The translations under genes were made by a program, and so were the position numbers. Under the pieces are notes generated by a model. It saw nothing but the letters and a program-made list of their open reading frames with translations. It had not been told where the DNA came from and did not search any database. Shown here in pieces: positions 13,701 to 25,729 of a stretch of 64,000 nt of DNA (the stretch's first letter is position 1; each line of letters opens with the position of its first letter). Source of the DNA: Chrysomallon squamiferum (Eukaryota > Mollusca > Gastropoda > Neomphalida > Peltospiridae); contig CM022671.1 in assembly GCA_012295275.1 (NCBI GenBank), positions 36,338,683 to 36,402,682 on the forward strand, given 5' to 3'.

Positions 13701-16341
13701 AGATTTAATGAATAAAAATGTTTTCAGATTCCACGAGCAAGAAGTCTGGTGAAATCATGTGATGTGTACATTCTTGACCTGGGAGAAATGATTTACCAGT
13801 GGAATGGTTCAGAATGCAACAAGGATGAAAAGTTCAAGGTTAGGGTTAAATGTAGATGTCTAATGACAAATGTTTGATTTCATGTAGTAATTCTGGTGTT
13901 AATATTAAATTCTTTATCTTGCCTGTGTCATTTCTCTATATCTGAATGCATATTTATGAATACAGTAGCAAAATACAAATCTTATGATTCTAAATCAGAT
14001 TTAAAAAATATATTACAAAGAAGCACAATGTGTAAAGTTTATGTTTAAAACACTGAAATCATGAAATGTCAGATAAAAAGTACTAGTGATATTGAAATTT
14101 TTTATGTATTTAAAAAATTGACAGGCAATGCAGTTTTTAATGGATTTGAAGGGAAAGAGAGGATCTGCTGATTCAGAAACTCTGGATGAAGACAGCACTC
14201 CATCCTCTGTAAGTATGTTAGGAATATTTAGTTTCAGACATCCTCTGTAAGTATGTTAGTGATATCTATTTTTAGACATCCTCTGTAAGTATGTTAATAA
14301 TTCTTAGTATTAAGATTCATTGGTAATTGTGTTGAAGACTCCTGAGTGACGACTCTGTGATTAGATTATTACTGGAAGGTGCACATAACAGTTCCATATA
14401 GACTGTTTTTTACAAAAAATGATAAAAGCGTATTTTGAGTGAAATTCACAGAAAATATTTAGGTATTTGCACCATTTTAATCTTTAAACTTTTGTCATCT
14501 TTGAGGCAGCTTCATGATTGTTGACCTAGCAATTTTCTGGGCGACAGACTTTTGTAACTGTACAGGTTAATGTTGTTAAATTTTTAACTCGGTGATGTTT
14601 TAATTAATAAAAATCATTTGTAATTGTGCAGATTTATAAAGTGTGTTGCTGTAGTCAGTGTTTTTATTTATTTCTGTGTTGACAGCACAAGTTTTATCAA
14701 GCTCTGGACGAGGAAGCAGAAGAAGATGAAAGTGATGATGAGGATGATGGAGACTCGAAGAAACTTCTCAAGTATGTTTCAAGACTTCATAATGATGTCA
14801 TTGTTGTATACTGGCTTAACATCAGTGGTGAAAGTTAATCACAAATAGAGAGTAAAACATTTTATTTAATTTCAAAATGTAAAATACGAGTCATTTGACT
14901 CTGAATTACTGACACTGAGATTTTGTTTGAAAAGGTTACATAAATATCTTTTTTTAATGCTTAAGATGGTTTTGAAAGTTTTCTGAATGCCAGATTGAAG
15001 AGGTCAAGTCGATACAGATTTTTCCACTGTAACGAATATCTAGACATATCTTTGCAAACACAACATTATGGAGATACATGAATAGGACCAAAATAAAGCT
15101 TTAAACATTAGCATAAGAAAGTAGCCAAAATCATTATTTGATATGTACATAGTATTTACAATTAATTTTTCTGTTTTTAGTATCATTTGTTTACAAGTGA
15201 TTTAGAACTGTGTAACAAATTGATAATGGAAGGGTAACAGATCTGAAAGTGTAAGAAAGATTTTACAATTAATTAACCATATTAACATGCATGCATTGTT
15301 CAATGATTAAATTTTAACTGTCAGATTATCTAGTGAAAGAAAACCATGAAAATCTTCACACTGATTAAAAAATATTTGCTATTTGATCAATTATTTAAAC
15401 CTCTGTCTTGCAAATAAATTACTGAAAATAATGTTTGTTTTAATTCACAGATACAGTACTGACTCTGACAGTTTTGAGTGTGTCAAGGATTCTGATATCA
15501 GCATGGATGACTTTGCACCTGATGTAATTTATATTTGTTTTCACCTTGAAACTTTCTTCTCACTCTTGCTAAGGCTGTTATCACTGCTGTAATGATTAGT
15601 GTAGTATGTGAATGAGTTAAAGTGAGACTTGTTGTTTAGATGAAGTAACGTCTCAATTAAGATGCAAGCAGCATTCTCTCTAATTTTTACAAACCACTGC
15701 GCAAAGATTCTGACGTGCACAGCACCAGTACATTGACTGTTTAGTGAACACTGGATGGAAGCTGTGCGTGCTGCAGCTACACAGTTGTTTAATGCTTTCA
15801 CAAACAGGAAGAGTGCTGAGGTGTGACAGGTCACATATGATCAAGCCACAGTTTACACCACATCTAATTTTATTAATCTTCTATTGAATGTCCAAGAGAA
15901 AAAAAATCCTTACTATAAAGTTAAAAATTCTGCCCATTCTTTGTGATCAAAACGATACATGTATCATATGACTGTAGATTAAAAAAATAAATCTAAAGTT
16001 TTCTTTCACTTCTGCAGGATGTGTTTCTGCTAGACACTGAGTGGGAGGTGTTTGTCTGGGTGGGTAGTGGTGCATCCCCATCAGAAAAGAAGAATGGGAT
16101 ACCAAGAGCCCACGTAAGTTAAACTTCAAAACAAAATTCAGAAAAATGTATGTATATATAATTATTCTGTGAATAACTGTTAAATGTTTGGAAATGAAAA
16201 TGTATTGGTATTAAATATTTTTAAAAATGCAGTGTTGTGTTACAGAAATACCTGCAGGGTGAGCCCAGGGCGTGGCGACCAATCACAGTGATAAAAGAGG
16301 GACAGACTTGTTCATCTTTCTCTGCTGCAGCCAGTGCCTGA
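9998..16341 (+). CDS. Gelsolin-like actin-binding protein, 13 coding exons, 365 aa
   Basis: A gelsolin/villin family protein that, by homology, binds actin in a calcium-dependent way and severs or caps filaments. Exons: 9998-10007, 10443-10523, 10908-10981, 11289-11363, 12422-12493, 12984-13114, 13497-13605, 13728-13838, 14125-14208, 14686-14771, 15451-15523, 16018-16113, 16246-16341. These total 1098 nt with all phases consistent. The start [13 protein letters not shown] and the three-repeat layout match the short annelid/mollusc gelsolins. G1 covers about residues 50-150 ([38 protein letters not shown]). The [10 protein letters not shown] stretch leads into G2, which continues through [20 protein letters not shown]. 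An acidic linker lies at 255-274, and G3 carries [16 protein letters not shown]. It ends TGA after SFSAAASA. It lacks the C-terminal half of vertebrate gelsolin, as expected for this subfamily. Regulation: CArG and ETS sites upstream. Confidence 0.93.
10741..10773. repeat. T homopolymer in gelsolin intron
   Basis: About 33 consecutive T in the intron before exon 3, some 130 bp upstream of the acceptor. Confidence 0.85.
12251..12410 (+). repeat. 31-bp minisatellite ending at the gelsolin exon 5 acceptor
   Basis: About five copies of a 31-bp unit containing TATTGTTCTATATCTGACTA. Each copy holds CTGAC or a close variant, a good branch-point match. The last copy runs straight into GTTTTTTCTCAG, the acceptor at 12421, so the array supplies repeated branch-point-like sequences upstream of one 3' splice site. 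Confidence 0.85.
14201..14290 (+). repeat. Three tandem copies of the gelsolin exon 9 splice donor
   Basis: The exon end CATCCTCT|GTAAGTATGTTA recurs at 14239 and 14277 with a period of about 38 bp. Copies two and three are each preceded by an acceptor-like sequence (TTTCAG, TTTTTAG). This frames two possible 9-nt exons, 14238-14246 and 14276-14284, both ACATCCTCT (Thr-Ser-Ser). The host junction is phase 0, so inclusion would keep the frame. Confidence 0.8.
15790..15975 (+). repeat. Partial copy of a dispersed repeat in the last-but-one long gelsolin intron
   Basis: The stretch around GTGACAGGTCACATATGATC to ATGTATCATATGACTGTAG matches segments at 17.3, 32.9 and 40.9 kb, with scattered changes. 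It lies just before the acceptor of the exon starting at 16018. The element class is unknown and no coding capacity is seen. Confidence 0.6.
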
Positions 16342-17280
16342 GTGTCCTGTCACGACAATCACACTTAGTGTTTGTTATGTGTGAAAACAAATTCTTGTCA
16401 CACTTTTTATGTGTAAACACTAAATATCTTTGTACATGCATAACATCCGTTAGCTTATTAATGTTTGTTGTTATAGATTTTTAGTTTTATATTATTGGTT
16501 AATGGTGTCTTCCTAATGTAGCTGAATTAAAAATGGAAATTTTCAAAATCTTCTGAGGATCATAGGTATATTTGGAAGTTATAAGGGCTATTAATAACTG
16601 ATAACAAGTGAAACATAACTACCACACACACAGACATGCAGACATAGAGACATTAGAACAGTTTTTTTATTTTATTTATTTTACTTGGACATGTTATTTT
16701 AAATGTGAGTTTTGGCATAACAAGATTTTCAGTGCTATGTATGTATACTGTTGATATTTTTGTAGATTCAAAGAAACTTTTGCCAGCTTATCCCCTGATT
16801 GGTTTATCAAACAGGCAGGTTTTTTTCTAGTTTGTGCATTTTTTCTGGTTTTTGTTACTCCATTTTGATAAAGTAATTTTTAAAAATTGTTAATCAGTTT
16901 ACAGTAATGCAGGGCATTTTGTATTTATGTTGATGTCAAACTTTAACAAAAAACATTTTTTGTGTAATATATTTTGAATTAATACCTTTTTCGCTTTTTT
17001 TAGTCATTGTTATTGGTGTCAAATTGTGAATTATTTTTGTGCCATTTTTATTTGAAAATGTTTATATTTATGAACATCTAGTTTTGAATTTGTTTATTGT
17101 AAGATTTTGTTTTCATTGCTTTACAAAATTCTTCTCATAATATTTAAAGATGTTAGAATTTTATACACTCACTGCATGCAGTACTTTGATTTTCTCTTTT
17201 ATAAAATCATTTGAAATGTCTTCATAGATATTCACAGCTTGCTAAACCACAAAAACTAAATTAATAACTGTTTTTCCTTT
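16342..17280 (+). other. Gelsolin 3' UTR and flank
   Basis: AT-rich sequence after the stop codon with no open frame worth calling. Parts recur downstream: 16342-16420 at 40505-40580 almost unchanged, and about 16950-17280 at 40.6-40.95 kb more diverged. The transcript end is not certain; an AATAAA occurs at 17871-17876. Confidence 0.5.
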
Positions 17281-17284
17281 AATG

Positions 17285-18420
17285 TGTGACAGATCACATG
17301 ATCAGTCCTCTGTTTACACCACACCTAGTTTTAGTATATTGAATGGTCCATCAGAAAAAATCCCCTACTGTAAATTTAAAAAGTGTCCTGTCTTTGTGAT
17401 CAAAGCTATACATGTATCATATGATTATAGTAAAAATTAAAATGTTGTTAATACTGGCATTAAACATGCAAAAAAAAAAAAAAATTGAAATTTTCTTTCA
17501 TTTTCTGTAGGATGCACATTTCATAAAATAATAGTTTAAAATTATAATTAAATAAAAGTAAATAAAGAAGTAATAGAGACACCTCAGTAAAAAGAAATTA
17601 TTTTTGGGATTGTAGAAAATTTATAAAAAGGTTCCTTTTGTTTTCTAAATTGTAGAAAAAAGAATTTAATCATTCTTTTTCTTTCTCTTCAGTTTGGTCT
17701 GTTTTCCTATAAGATTACTATAATTTATTATTATTATTATTATTATTATTGTTATTATTATCATCATCAACATTACCATTAAAGCCATGTCTTAAAAACC
17801 ATGATAAATTTTTATGCAATATATATTTACTACATTCTGAATTTTTTTTACATATATATATATTTATTCAAATAAAGCTAAATAAATTTAAAAGATTTTA
17901 CATATATTTGAACTACTGCTTTTCCCATTCAGAACAGTTTCAAGAAATGATGCTGTAATGATTTGTCTGTGAACAGCATTTTGTTTTTCTTGTCAAAGAC
18001 TTTTACAATTTAAGTGCAATATATAAATGTTTTATTTTTTTTGTTACTAAATTTAAAAAAAAAAATAAAAAATTGCTGCATCTTAATAATAAAGTTCCAT
18101 TTTGTGAAGAAAGTTGATTGGGTGACAGCATAATTGTATTTTGTACCCAAAATCGAAAGTGATAAGTAAGATAGTCGAAGGGTTGATGTATTACTGTTGT
18201 CTTCTAATCATGTTAGCTAATAAAATTAAAACATTCACAATCAGAACACAATATAATCAACTGTGATAAATTCACATTACTCTGAAATGTTTTGTTGCTT
18301 ATTTAGCTTTTTATTTGAGCTTAGAAACTTGTTTATTGCATGAAAATGTCATTTGTTTTAAAGGAACCAATAAATGTTTACATTCTAATATAGTTGTTTT
18401 AATTTTTAAGAAATATTAGT
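17285..18420 (+). repeat. About 1.1-kb duplicated segment, copy downstream of gelsolin
   Basis: Begins near TCACATGATCAGTCCTCTG and shares a colinear series of landmarks with 32905-33960 and, for its first part, with 40945-41460. These are TTTACACCACACC, CATAAAATAATAGTTTAAAA, CAAATAAAGCTAA, AAGAAAGTTGATTGGGTGACAGC and TGCATGAAAATGTCATTT. The copies differ by many substitutions and small indels. No coding frame is seen. Confidence 0.75.
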
Positions 18421-20040
18421 ATCTGTGCGAAGAAATAAAATTGTAAAATTTGTTGAAGTTTCCTCATTAATAAAGCCCTGGCAATACATTCAGTGATCAG
18501 ATTTCTATGGCTAAATGTCACACTTTTCTCATGGCCAGCTCTCATTCCTGCAGTAGCAACTGTAATATTTATCTTTTTTCTACTTTTGTTGTTTTCCCTT
18601 CTTCATAAGCAAACTTCATATGATTAAAAACTTCAAAATGTTCACACGTGTATCACTGTAATTCTTTCATCTTTCCATCTTATCAGTTTCTTTTGTACTG
18701 TTGTCATCTCTTCAAAGTTTAATAGTCCAACTTTATCTTTTATTTTGTTAACAGTTTCACCATCTTTTAGCACTTAGGTTTCTATCACATCAACATGAAT
18801 ATTCAGTATTATAATTAAGACAAACTTACAGGCTCGTATTTACACCGAAAGAAGAAACGTAGCAAACATTTCCAGGATTTGTGGAATCTACAAACGATAA
18901 CTCCAGCAAACAGTTCTTTCAAACAAATAGTTCACAGTTTCAATAACAGTTTAAACTTCTAAGCTATAAAACACTCACTTTTATTGTAAAATAAAGCATA
19001 TGTGTTTCAGAACTATAGCAAAAATAAACTTCAGATAAATAATATGATTTATTTAAGAAATATGGTGTTTGTTAAATATTATTCAGCATCGGACTGAGCT
19101 GCATTTCAGGGAATATCAAATTTATAATATCTGTTTATTCTGTTGTGAAATATTATTCAGCATTTCTAAAAAAAAAATTACATCCACAGAATCAGATATT
19201 TTTACTTCTTTGAATTTCAGTTTAAGGGGTGAAGGTGTTACTGTAAGTCGTCATTGGCAACACGGACCTTCCTTTTACAGGCAGTACTAAATGCTGTGAC
19301 ATAAATCACTATGCTCTGATGATTATAACTAATAATTTCTCATTATGGGGAAAAAGTGAAGTAAGATGTATTGATGCTTTTTCCCACTCACTTGCACATA
19401 CATAATTACATTAAGTTAAAAAGCTACTTCAAACTCTTTATTACATTTATAAGTCATATAATTTGAAAGGTAAATGTTTAACACATTTCTGCTGTCAGTT
19501 CTTTTAGAATAAATACAATTAGACAAATATGTGATTATCTTTGATTCATCTACACTTCATGATAAGTACAGGTTTAAGTTGCTGAATTTTTTTAATTTTT
19601 TATTTTTTTTTTTTTAATTAACAATTTAATGCTTGTAATGATCATTTATTTAACCACTGTTTTAATTTTTCTGTTATAAAATTTCATACTAACCATTGTT
19701 TACAGCAAGCTCAAATAACATTCAACATTTTTATCAAATAACAGAACTGAGTCACTAATACCATGGAGTATTGTTAAAGAGCTATTCTGTTTCTAGTAAC
19801 TTAAAAGAAAATACTTCTTTTCAGTATAGCATCACATTTTACTAATTCATTCTCAAAATATATATATTTATAAATGTGTGTTTGTGTGTGTGTCTTTCTA
19901 TTTTTCTATCTCATTTTATTCTTTTATCATCCATCCATTTATTCTTATCATCTCATTGTATACATGTTTAGACTGTTTGTGCTATCCATTGTAACATTAG
20001 TTTGCACAGAATAGCTTTGATTGCAGAAATCTACAAATCA
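18421..20040. other. AT-rich intergenic sequence
   Basis: No gene, strong repeat or splice-supported exon seen. It contains short T and A runs and a GT-rich patch near 19875-19895. Open frames here are short and lack support. Confidence 0.5.
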
Positions 20041-20050
20041 ACTTCTGTTG

Positions 20051-20750
20051 TGTTGCAGTGTTAATCATGAAGATGGAGGAAAGAAAAATTCAAATGGAAA
20101 AAAGAAAAAGAGGGCGATATGCAAGTTGGACTTCAGAAAAGATAGGGCACCATTTACAGGCACTTTGTGCAGAGAAAATAATCTGCCCTTCACAAAAAAG
20201 ATGGTCCACTGGGAACAGCCACAAAGAAATTGAAGATGGCTAAAAATTTGAAGAATAAAAAGAAACTGAATGTAATCTGGATGGAAAATTGGGGTCATGT
20301 TTGTGGCATTTGTAGCTGCCATGAAGAAAGTAGAAATGAAAATATTTTGTTGTAACTACAAAGTAAGATGTACATGCACAATAGAAAATGAAAGAAATAG
20401 TAAACCAACTGGTCCCCATGTTATAGTTACAGAAAATCTTAGGTGGCAGAATAATAATTAAAAAAAAGAGGAAAATATTACAAGTTTTGTGGTCACAGAA
20501 TAGAGGAAATGTTAAACAGTTTGTTTTTAGCAGCATGTTTATAGATACCTGTATGTTTGATGTCCAAATGAAGGACAGAAGCAGTGAAGAACATTGTATC
20601 TGCAAAACGCCATGGCATGAGGTACAAAGTGCAATGATTCAGTGTGAAAAGTGTTTAGTTTGGTATCACTTCAGTTGTTTGAAAATTCAGTGCTTTGCTA
20701 AAGGAATAAGAGATGAGGAGATCACTTTCTTTTGTGGAAAAAATTAATAT
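20051..20750 (+). pseudogene. Relic with a PHD-finger-like domain, probably from a transposable element
   Basis: Two disconnected frames are visible. The first (20058-20243) is very basic and reads RGRYASWTSEKIGHHLQAL, loosely like the helix-turn-helix start of pogo/jerky-type transposases. The second (to 20747) reads CICKTPW...MIQCEKCLVWYHFSC...FFCG, the Cys-Cys-Cys-Cys-His-Cys pattern and WYH signature of a PHD zinc finger. The last Cys of the usual final pair is missing, because the frame ends two codons after the first. Several stop codons separate the two parts. I infer a decayed gene, possibly a transposase of the kind that carries a PHD finger; the family link is weak. Confidence 0.4.
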
Positions 20751-20759
20751 GATAAAATG

Positions 20760-21485
20760 ATACACAACATGAAAGGTAAGTCATTTTTGTCTAGTCTGTT
20801 TTCTTATTCTAAATAAATGTTTGGCAGATAATTTATTCTCAGTTAAGGAAAATAGTGTAAGTAACAAATCAGTCTGAATAGAAAAAGTATATATATATAT
20901 ATATATAAAAATACCATGTATGTTAACATACCTTAACATATTACTTAATGCTAAATTCATATCAAATTTCATTATTGAATGGATCCATTTTCTTCTCTTC
21001 ATATGTTTTTATTATTTTTTTAACATTTTTATTACAGAAATGATATTTATTAACTTTTATTACAAGTTGCTAACTTATTCAACATCATGAGAGACCAAAC
21101 ATTAATTATAGGTTATTAATTATCACACTAATCTTTGTAATCTGGACAAACTATTAAGAGGATACTTCCTAAAATCTTACAGATGTTGTGATTAAATATA
21201 TTATTATATGTACAGAATAATACATTTTCTTTTCTTTTATTTATTTTTTTATTTTAATTTTTTTTTCAATAATAATTTTTAAAAGTGAAAAAATTAAGTT
21301 AAATCTATGATTTGAGCAAATGGCTTAAGAGATTCAAGGTACTAAAAAAAGTGATACAAACATTACATAATTTGAAGGAAACATTATAAGACATTCTGAA
21401 ACAAATGTTTTTCCCTTGTTCTTGCAGAGGTCAATTAAAAAACCTCAATTAATTACAAGTTATCTTATTTTATTTATTTATTAAC

Positions 21486-21531
<46 letters not shown>

Positions 21532-21780
21532 ACTGTCTGCATCATGACACTGAACACCATTCTGTCCAGTATTCCACTTTCTCTTAAAGTTAAACTACGG
21601 TGTTTTTCCTTCGGCATTCAACTGATGGACAGTTATGTGAATGGAAGTCAAACAAAACTTGTGGTCTTCATAATAAAAAATAATTTCCTTCTCATCGTGG
21701 AGGGTGACAGCTGTTTGTTCCCTTTAATAGGATCCATCGTGCCAAAAGTAAACTAATTATTTCTTTAAATATTAAATCTG

Positions 21781-21821
<41 letters not shown>

Positions 21822-22050
21822 GTAATTTTAAATGATAAGCTTGGAATAATTCAAAAGAAATAAAAATTAATGTAAAGTAAAATAGTTATCTCTTCTATTC
21901 TATTCTTGTTTCCTGTTCGGTGTTCCTGTTCGAACTTCAGGAAATAAGATATAGTTAGTAAGTTACGTTCACTGGGTTCTCTGCGTTTGCCATTCCGAAA
22001 CGTAGCGAAACGTAAAGAAAGGGTAGGTCACGGTGTATTTTATTATTTTA
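20760..22050. other. AT-rich intergenic sequence with microsatellites
   Basis: Contains a TA run (20889-20907), an ATT run (21487-21528) and an AAT run (21783-21821). The frame at 21529-21756 is open but resembles no protein I know and is flanked by repeats. No gene is called. Confidence 0.5.
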
Positions 22051-22079
22051 TAGGCTGCCATTTCTTAGCTAAAAGCTGT

Positions 22080-23290
22080 TTCATGAAAACGTATTTCGCA
22101 TGAGGTGCGGGCGCCGTTTGTTCGCTTTTCATTGACTTGTGTTATATTCTTTCCTTGGGATTTCTGCATACACACTCAGATATTCATAAGTGCTCACGGT
22201 TTCGAATATTTTGATTTCGTTGAGTTTTGCTGTGCCTACGCTGCTTTTTATCACTTGAATCACTAAAACCAGCTACGTTACACGAACGAAAGGTAAGTGA
22301 CATTATAATTAGTTTTTTTATTTTATTTTATTGTCATTAAAATTTTATCAAAATGCTTGGACGCATTCAATTGTTATGATTCAAGTTAAAGTAGGTATGT
22401 GCAGATACTCGCGATTAGCGGCTGCGGTTTCTTACCAATTAGCTGTTCCACAGAAATCGTGTTTTGCATGAGGGGGGGGGGCACCGTTTGTTCGCTTTTC
22501 ATTGGATCGTGTTATATTCTTTCCTTGGGATTTCTGCATATAAACACAGACGGGATATTGATAAATGCTCACGATTTCGAATATTTTGATTCCGTTGAGT
22601 TTTTCTGTGCCTACGCTGCCTTTTAGAAAATTACGAATTTTCAACACGCTTGAACCACTAAAACCAGCTACTGGACACGAACGAAAGGTAAGTAGACATT
22701 GACTTTGGTTTTTTATCTTATTGTCTTTAAAATTTTATCAAAAGTTATGGTTTTTTTAAATTGTTATGATTGCCTCGTGAAATATGGTATTTTGGTCATT
22801 TCGGTGTTCGATCGCCATCTTGAAACTTTTACGGAATTTTCAACATGCTACAATAACCGGTTACTGGACACGAACGAAAAGTAGCTGGACATAATAATTA
22901 GTTTTTTATCTTACTGTCTTTAAAATTTTATCAAAAGTTATGGTTTTTTAAATTGTTATGATCGCCTCGTGAAATATGGTCTGTGTAATTTCGGTTTTCG
23001 ATCGCCATCTTGAAACTTTTACGGAATTTTCAACATGCTACAATAACTAAAACCGGTTATGTGACACGAATGAAAAGAAGCTGAACATAATAATTAGTTT
23101 TATTATCTTTGAAATTTTATGAAGCAGCTTCGAGGCTCTTAATTGTAATTTTTACCTCGTGAAATATGGTTTGTTGGCGTTATATCGCCAGTTTGAGTTT
23201 CTGTCTTTTTCTTCAAAATTACAAATGTTCAACATGCTACAGTCACTAAAACCGGTTACATGAGACGAATGAAAAGTAGTTTTTTATCTA
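22080..23290 (+). repeat. Tandem array of first-exon-like units with splice donors
   Basis: The motif ACACGAACGAAAG (or ACGAATGAAAAG) recurs with ends near 22292, 22687, 22880, 23069 and 23270. The first gap is about 395 bp, then each is about 195 bp. The first two units share a longer block, including GTTATATTCTTTCCTTGG and ATTTCGAATATTTTGATT, and end in AAAG|GTAAGT, near-consensus 5' splice sites. Later units keep TTGAAACTTTTACGG and TTCAACATGCTAC, but their donors have decayed (AAAA|GTAGCT, or lost). Inferred: a 5' exon or promoter unit amplified in tandem, possibly serving the gene candidate at 23.8 kb. Confidence 0.65.
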
Positions 23291-23844
23291 ATTGTCTTTG
23301 AAATTTTGTCAAGCAGCTGCAAGCATGCTAACTAGTAACTCTAATCTTTATCTCGTCAAGCATGGTTATTTCGACGTTAGATTGCTGAAGTGAAAGTGTC
23401 ATGGCAGACCAAACTTCCTGTATAAGGACTTACGTTTGAGAATGGATTATGCTGACTTAATACTTATTCTTCTTAAATTATCTTACATAAGAATGATGGA
23501 CAAATATGTTCCTAACAATATATTGGTATTTTCATCCATAATTGTCTCAAATCTAAAGATGTTTTAGGATTTTAAAATCATAAAATTGACCAAACAATTA
23601 TAATTTCTAAACACCAAATCAAATAAGCACTTGCTATTGTATTCTGTGTGGATTTAATTTGTATTGGTCATTCAAATTTTGCATTTCTTTTCATATAATG
23701 GTGTGTTTTTTTTTCAGTGTTTGGTTTGACCCACAGTTGATGTTTAATTTTGGTAATATTGTCTTTCATAATTTCAACTTTTTAAAACTTATTTCAGTTG
23801 TCTTCTCAGCTCTTTTCTTGTTTTTTTCAGTGAATAACCAAAAG

Positions 23845-24482
23845 ATGCCTTTCAGTAACAAGAGACAGTGCCTAATTAGATGTAACCAACCGAGCTTAGG
23901 TAGACAGCATCTGCAAGAAAAGTATTCCACAGTTTCTGCAACAGATGAGTTTTTGAAAGGACACCTAGCTGTGGTAACAGTCGAGCAACAACAGTTAGTG
24001 AATTATGTAGTCATTTTTCACTAACTCCTACCCCTGTGTTGAGACTTTCGCTTGAAGTGAAGAAAGTTGTGTACCAGTTCGATAAGTTTTGAAATCTGGC
24101 TTATGCTGTACAATTTACCAAATTTATGTGTTTATGTTCAGAAATTTTTTTATTGACGGAAAGCTGTAATCTTGAGGATGTACCCCGAAAACAAGATGAG
24201 CCCCAACCTGGTCCGAGTTGCAACCCACAATACGTTACTGCTTCCCCAGAACCACACAATCTATTGGATAGCAGTTCACTCTGTGGAGAAGATTCAGAGG
24301 AACCTGCTATTCCAATATTGACAAAACCACCCATGAAAACCAGACAAACAAAAAAATGCCTTTCATGCAAGTTATTAAATAACTCCTTAACAAATATGAG
24401 ACTAAAACAGCTACAGCTTCAAAGGTCTACACACATTGCAATCCGAGATGTGAGAGCACAGCAAAAGAAAAATAATATTTAA
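23845..24482 (+). CDS. Weak two-part gene candidate, product unknown
   Basis: After an acceptor (TTTTTTTCAG at 23830), ATG at 23845 opens a frame of 59 codons starting MPFSNKRQCLIRCNQ. After a second acceptor (TATGTTCAG at 24141) comes a frame to TAA at 24480-24482, with an acidic, Pro-rich part (QDEPQPGPSC) and a basic tail ending QQKKNNI. I could not find a convincing donor joining the two in phase; only weak phase-1 donors, such as one near 23901, would fit. The first-exon-like array upstream supports real transcription. I do not recognise the product. It could also be a decayed transposon gene. Confidence 0.3.
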
Positions 24483-24627
24483 TTTTGAATTCTAGTAGAT
24501 TTTATGTACAGTTAGAAAGGTCAATTTGTCGAATATTTCAAATATCATTTTAATAAAATATTGTGTATACATGTCTGCTTGCGTTTTAATTTTAAAATGT
24601 GCTAGAAAGATCTGGCTGTTGAAAATG

Positions 24628-25725
24628 ATTATATTTCTATAATCTATGTTGATTATATTTTTAATAGCTTGTAGGATGCATGTTTTATTGGATGTTGTGA
24701 CTTTTACTAAATATAATATGTATTCGTTCTGAAATAAACGAATTAATATTGTTTTGCCGATTACTAGCATTTGATGTTAACTATAATCCTCTGCAATACA
24801 TAAACTCATTATAATCCTTGGAGTCGACTCCAGAAAGGTGTTGCTGGTCTTTATTAGGAGCAATACAATGTGTATGTAATCATGACAATTAAAGACACAG
24901 GTATTGTAACTGTCATTTGAAGCAGACAAAAGAATTTTCTTGGCTTTGTGTTCGTACTTCCTGTGCTTTGACAGCAAACAAAAGATACCTATCAATGTAT
25001 CATGTGACCATCGCTGATGTTTTCTCTGATGGAGCAAATCAGCACTTGATGCAAAAATAGCCTAAGTTTGATCAATTTATGGTTTTATGATAAAAAAAAA
25101 TAGTGATAAATTCATGTTGTTTATATTTTAATAACCTGTTGGCTGTATCATTGTATGTTTTTCTTCAATGTTCCTATTTTTAGCTTATTCATTGTAGCAC
25201 GTGCATTGCGAGATCGCAGTGCATTGTTTCCTACCTAGTCAAGTCACCGAAGACTTTATGTGCAACTACAAATAACTGGTGCTATTTTAAATGATTATAT
25301 TTCTATAATCTGTGTTGATTATATTTTTAATAACTTGTATAATGCATGTTTTATTATATGTTATGACTTTTACTGAATATAATTATAATATGAATACGTT
25401 CTGAAATAAACAAATTAATGTTTATCTATAATCCTTTGCAATACATAAACTCGTATAATAAATTGGAGTCTACTCCAGAAAGGTATTGCCGGTCTTAATT
25501 AGGAGCAATACATTGTGTATGTAATCATGACACTAAAGACAGGTATGATAAGTGTCATTTGAAGCAGACAATAGAATTTTCATGGCTTTGTGTTTGTACT
25601 TCCTGTGATTTGACAGCAAACAAAAGGTACCTATCAATGTATCATGTGACCACTGTTAATGTTTTCTCTGATGGAGCAAATCAAAATTTGAAGCAAAAAT
25701 AGCCTAAGTTTTAAAACTGAACACT
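24628..25725. repeat. Tandem duplication of about 0.43 kb at 0.66-kb spacing
   Basis: 24628-25060 and 25288-25715 share a colinear series: TTATATTTCTATAATCT, GATTATATTTTTAATA, TTCTGAAATAAAC, TTTGACAGCAAACAAAAG and ATCAATGTATCATGTGACC. I estimate identity at roughly 85-90% by eye. No coding frame is kept in either copy. Confidence 0.75.
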
Positions 25726-25729
25726 TTAT

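Noticed and set aside
21529-21756. Open frame of 75 codons between two trinucleotide repeats
   Set aside because: Composition is not protein-like by eye, with no splice signals and no known motif.
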